Assembly: GCA_963790065.1 (NCBI GenBank)
Contig: CAWBNK010000010.1
Location: 1 to 64,000, forward strand
Direction of reading: 5' to 3'
Source: Palsa-504 sp963790065
Lineage (GTDB): Bacteria; Actinomycetota; Actinomycetes; Streptosporangiales; Streptosporangiaceae
DNA: 64,000 bases
Positions 61,899 through 64,000 of the stretch are shown here, piece by piece. A program made the translations under genes and the position numbers. The stretch's first letter is position 1. Every line of letters starts with the position of its first letter. The notes beneath the pieces are model-generated. The model worked only from the letters and a program-made list of their open reading frames with translations. It ran no database searches and had not been told where the DNA came from.

Positions 61899-62591
61899 GT
61901 GAGGCTCAGCAGGCTGGCGGCGGCCAGCGGCGTCGCGGGTCCGGTGCTGTTCACCGCGGCGTGGGTGGTCAGCTCATTGCGTCAGGCCGGTCATTCCGTG
62001 GCCGAGGTGCAGCTGAGCGGCCTGGCCGCGGAGGATGCCCGGGATCCGCAGATCATGATGGCGGGTTTCTTGGTGCTCGGCGTCGGCACGGTGGCGTTCG
62101 GCGCCGGGCTCGGCCGGGTGACCGGGCCCAGGTCGGCTGGCCGGTGGCTGGTCGTGGTGGCTGGCGTGGCGAGCGTGGCCGCCGGAGTGTTCCGGCGCGA
62201 TCATTTGCTGCTGGCCGGCCCGGGTTTCGCCGGCGAATCGTGGCATAACCAGGTGCACGATGTGGTCAGCGGCGTCGCGTACGGGGCGATGCTCGCGGCA
62301 CCTCTGCTGCTGGGGCGCCGCTTGCGTGATGATCCGGATTGGGCGGTGCTGAGCCGCCTGGTTCAGGTGCTCGCACTGGCCAGCGCGGCGGCCCTGGCGG
62401 TCTTCGCGTCCGGGATCGCCGGGCCGTACAACGGCGTGGTGCAGCGGATCGCGGTGACGCTTGGGCTGACCGCCGAGATCCTCCTGGCCGGGCGGATGCT
62501 CACCCTGCCGGATGGGCCAGCCCCGGCCCGGCGCGCTCCCCAGGCCGGTGAGAGCAGGCCCGCAGCTGATACGCTGACCGATATACCTTGA
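61899..62591 (+). CDS. DUF998-like membrane protein
   Basis: 230 residues with six membrane segments and a start, RLSRLAAASGVAGPVLFTAA, of the DUF998 type. The central loop has RRDHLLLAGPGFAGESWHNQ, with a His-Asp pattern of the family. GATACT lies six bases before the GTG and there is no ribosome site, so it is probably leaderless. Confidence 0.78.
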   Translation: MRLSRLAAASGVAGPVLFTAAWVVSSLRQAGHSVAEVQLSGLAAEDARDPQIMMAGFLVLGVGTVAFGAGLGRVTGPRSAGRWLVVVAGVASVAAGVFRRDHLLLAGPGFAGESWHNQVHDVVSGVAYGAMLAAPLLLGRRLRDDPDWAVLSRLVQVLALASAAALAVFASGIAGPYNGVVQRIAVTLGLTAEILLAGRMLTLPDGPAPARRAPQAGESRPAADTLTDIP

Positions 62592-62598
62592 CGTCAAG
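62587..62598 (+). promoter_or_regulatory. CTTGACGTCAAG palindrome before the VOC gene
   Basis: A perfect 12-bp palindrome, with flanking AT-rich ATATAC and ATAG, 17 bp before the GTG of the VOC gene and overlapping the previous stop. A MarR-like repressor site is possible. Confidence 0.45.
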
Positions 62599-62615
62599 AT
62601 AGATGCGGGGCCTCG

Positions 62616-62975
62616 GTGATCCATCACGTTCAGCTGGCCTGCCCGCCTGGCAGCGAAGACGCGCTGCGTGACTTCTACAGCCGTGTCCTGGGCCTCGGTG
62701 AAGTAGCTAAGCCGCCCGTGCTGGCGGCGCGCGGCGGCTGCTGGTTCCGGGGTCATGGCATCGAACTGCACCTGGGCGTGGACCAGGACTTCCGCCCGGC
62801 CCGCAAGGCCCATCCGGGCTTGCTGGTCCGCCATCTGGACGCCTGGGCTGACCGGCTGCGCGCCGAGGGCGCTCCTGTCCGGTTCGACGGCGACTTCCCG
62901 GGGATGCGCCGCTTCTACACCGAGGACCCGCACGGCAACAGGCTGGAATTCCTCGAACCCATCGGCGAGGGCTGA
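62616..62975 (+). CDS. VOC family (glyoxalase-like) protein
   Basis: 119 residues. IHHVQLACPPGSEDALRDFY starts the first module with a metal His at position 3; GIELHLGVDQDF and the end GMRRFYTEDPHGNRLEFLEP supply the other expected His/Glu. So metal binding is likely. The start is GTG 62616 without a clear ribosome site. Confidence 0.85.
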   Translation: MIHHVQLACPPGSEDALRDFYSRVLGLGEVAKPPVLAARGGCWFRGHGIELHLGVDQDFRPARKAHPGLLVRHLDAWADRLRAEGAPVRFDGDFPGMRRFYTEDPHGNRLEFLEPIGEG

Positions 62976-63022
62976 CCCCACTTCCTCAGCTGACCGCAGG
63001 CCAGGCGGCCATGCCCGTCACC

Positions 63023-63057
63023 GTCTCCGCGGAAGCGCTTTGTGCGCGAATTCACAA
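63023..63057. repeat. Dispersed palindromic repeat, copy 3 (partial)
   Basis: TCTCCGCGGAAGCG, then TTGTG-CGCGAA-TTCACAA. The third part seen in copies 1 and 2 is absent. Confidence 0.7.
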
Positions 63058-63180
63058 GCTAGGGAACTCAGCAGCCGCATCCTGGCGGTGAGAGCGATCC
63101 GGGTAGCCGTCGTCATCACCACGCGGAGCTTCATCGTCGGCTGACCCGTTGAGGCCGGCCTGGCGCCCGGCTGTGTCCAG

Positions 63181-63939
63181 CTAGGCCGGCGTGGCGATTA
63201 CCGCGTAGCGGTCACGGGCATCGTCGAAGTCGGTATCGATTTCCTTCAAGCCCGCCGCCACGAGCCGTTCGCGCAGCTCGTCGAGCGTGAAGGGATGGAA
63301 GCCGATCCGGTACTCGTGCGGCTGGATCCGGCTGCCGTCTTCGAAGATGAAGACGAGATGGGCGACGTGCTCCTGGTCAAGGCGGTCCGGTATCTCCCAG
63401 GCGTACAGGACGATGCACCGGCGGCCGTGCCGGGTCACCACACTGTCGGCGAGCTGCACGATCCGGTGCTCGGCATGGAGCTTCTCCCAGTTGCGGGAAT
63501 CGACCACCACGTGCCCGCCGGGGCGGACCATCTCCCGGAGCCCGGTGAGCGCACCGATCATGGCATCGCGGCCGGCGGCGTGCACGAGTGAGTTCCCGAT
63601 GCAGAGCACGACGTCGAACCGTTCGCTGACGACCGCCGGAAGATCCGCCCACAGGCAGTGCACCACCGGGATCTCCAGCTGCTCGCTCCGGAACCGGGCC
63701 GCCGCTGCCGCTGTCATCGCGCTGCTTCCGTCGGATGCCCATACGCGATAGCCGCGGCGGGCGAGCGCCGCCGCGTTAATGCCCGTGCCGCAGGCCGCGT
63801 CCAGCACGACGCTGGCGTGGCTGGTCCGTTGCAGCAGGCGCGCCGTCGCGGGATGGTTGATGGCCAGACCGCGGGCCAGCGTGTCGTCATCGAAGATCCA
63901 GTCGTAGTCGGCCGCGAGGGTCTCGTAGTAGTCAGCCAT
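63181..63939 (-). CDS. Class I SAM-dependent methyltransferase (N-methyltransferase-like)
   Basis: 252 residues. YYETLAADYDWIFDDD at the start and VVLDAACGTGINAAALARRG (motif I, near 45-64) resemble glycine/sarcosine-type N-methyltransferases. VVLCIGNSLVHAAGRDAMIG is the post-motif region. The substrate is not certain. It lies alone at the right edge; 61 bp with no feature remain after its start. Confidence 0.85.
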   Translation of the reverse strand: MADYYETLAADYDWIFDDDTLARGLAINHPATARLLQRTSHASVVLDAACGTGINAAALARRGYRVWASDGSSAMTAAAAARFRSEQLEIPVVHCLWADLPAVVSERFDVVLCIGNSLVHAAGRDAMIGALTGLREMVRPGGHVVVDSRNWEKLHAEHRIVQLADSVVTRHGRRCIVLYAWEIPDRLDQEHVAHLVFIFEDGSRIQPHEYRIGFHPFTLDELRERLVAAGLKEIDTDFDDARDRYAVIATPA

Positions 63940-64000
63940 GACCGTAGCCTGCCAGAAGGGGCTGGCCAGGCATCTGACCCGGGTGCGCTTTGACCAGGCC

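Overview
The window is about 64 kb of very GC-rich DNA with strong third-position GC bias, GTG/TTG starts, many ATGA/GTGA-coupled operons and several apparently leaderless genes. Gene content fits a spore-forming-type high-GC actinomycete: SigK/RskA, universal stress proteins, DUF4097 and DrrA/B-like ABC genes, dodecin, DUF3024, and a GSILSIGS repeat peptide. No rRNA, tRNA, CRISPR array or replication origin was seen. Species cannot be assigned from the sequence alone.

Layout. 0-8.6 kb: a frameshifted secreted Ig-like protein, two alpha/beta hydrolases with an F420/NADP-type reductase, an EVE plus DUF5996 pair, a deleted redoxin remnant, a beta-carbonic anhydrase and an aldehyde dehydrogenase. 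9-15 kb: an RHH regulator, DUF4097 protein and ABC exporter operon with a palindromic operator in its promoter; gene fragments; an orphan FtsX-type permease; a small repeat protein. 15-21 kb: two universal stress proteins, a perfect 21-bp hairpin, a C45 peptidase coupled to an S66 LD-carboxypeptidase, and pyrD. 21-31 kb: a giant one-chain ABC exporter, VOC proteins (one fused to an RHH domain and frameshifted), a GNAT-AAA fusion, a phasin-like protein and a hydrolase without a clean stop. 31-37 kb: FMN reductase, a membrane sulfite-oxidase-like protein, sigK-rskA and an FGGY kinase with a repeat insertion.

37-47 kb is the most coherent metabolic block. It holds a dipeptide-type ABC importer, a hot-dog thioesterase, an L-carnitine-dehydrogenase-like enzyme, a BKACE (beta-keto acid cleavage) enzyme, a hydrolase and an IclR regulator. 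Together these match the known route from L-carnitine through 3-dehydrocarnitine and betainyl-CoA to glycine betaine. An identical 15-bp near-palindrome precedes both operons, so the IclR protein probably controls both.

47-64 kb is a mosaic: gamma-carbonic anhydrase, a frameshifted class II aldolase, threonine-aldolase-like lyase, MOSC protein, cupins, methyltransferases, a PLD-like protein, patatin (behind a hairpin and a 19-codon leader ORF), aquaporin, an N-terminally truncated IS110-type transposase, dodecin, DUF3024, TesB-like thioesterase, DUF998 proteins and a VOC protein. Three copies of a dispersed palindromic repeat lie here, one abutting a truncated serine-hydrolase gene.

Broken genes are common (frameshifts, internal deletion, truncations). 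Some may be assembly errors; others, such as the redoxin and serine-hydrolase remnants, are clearly decayed.
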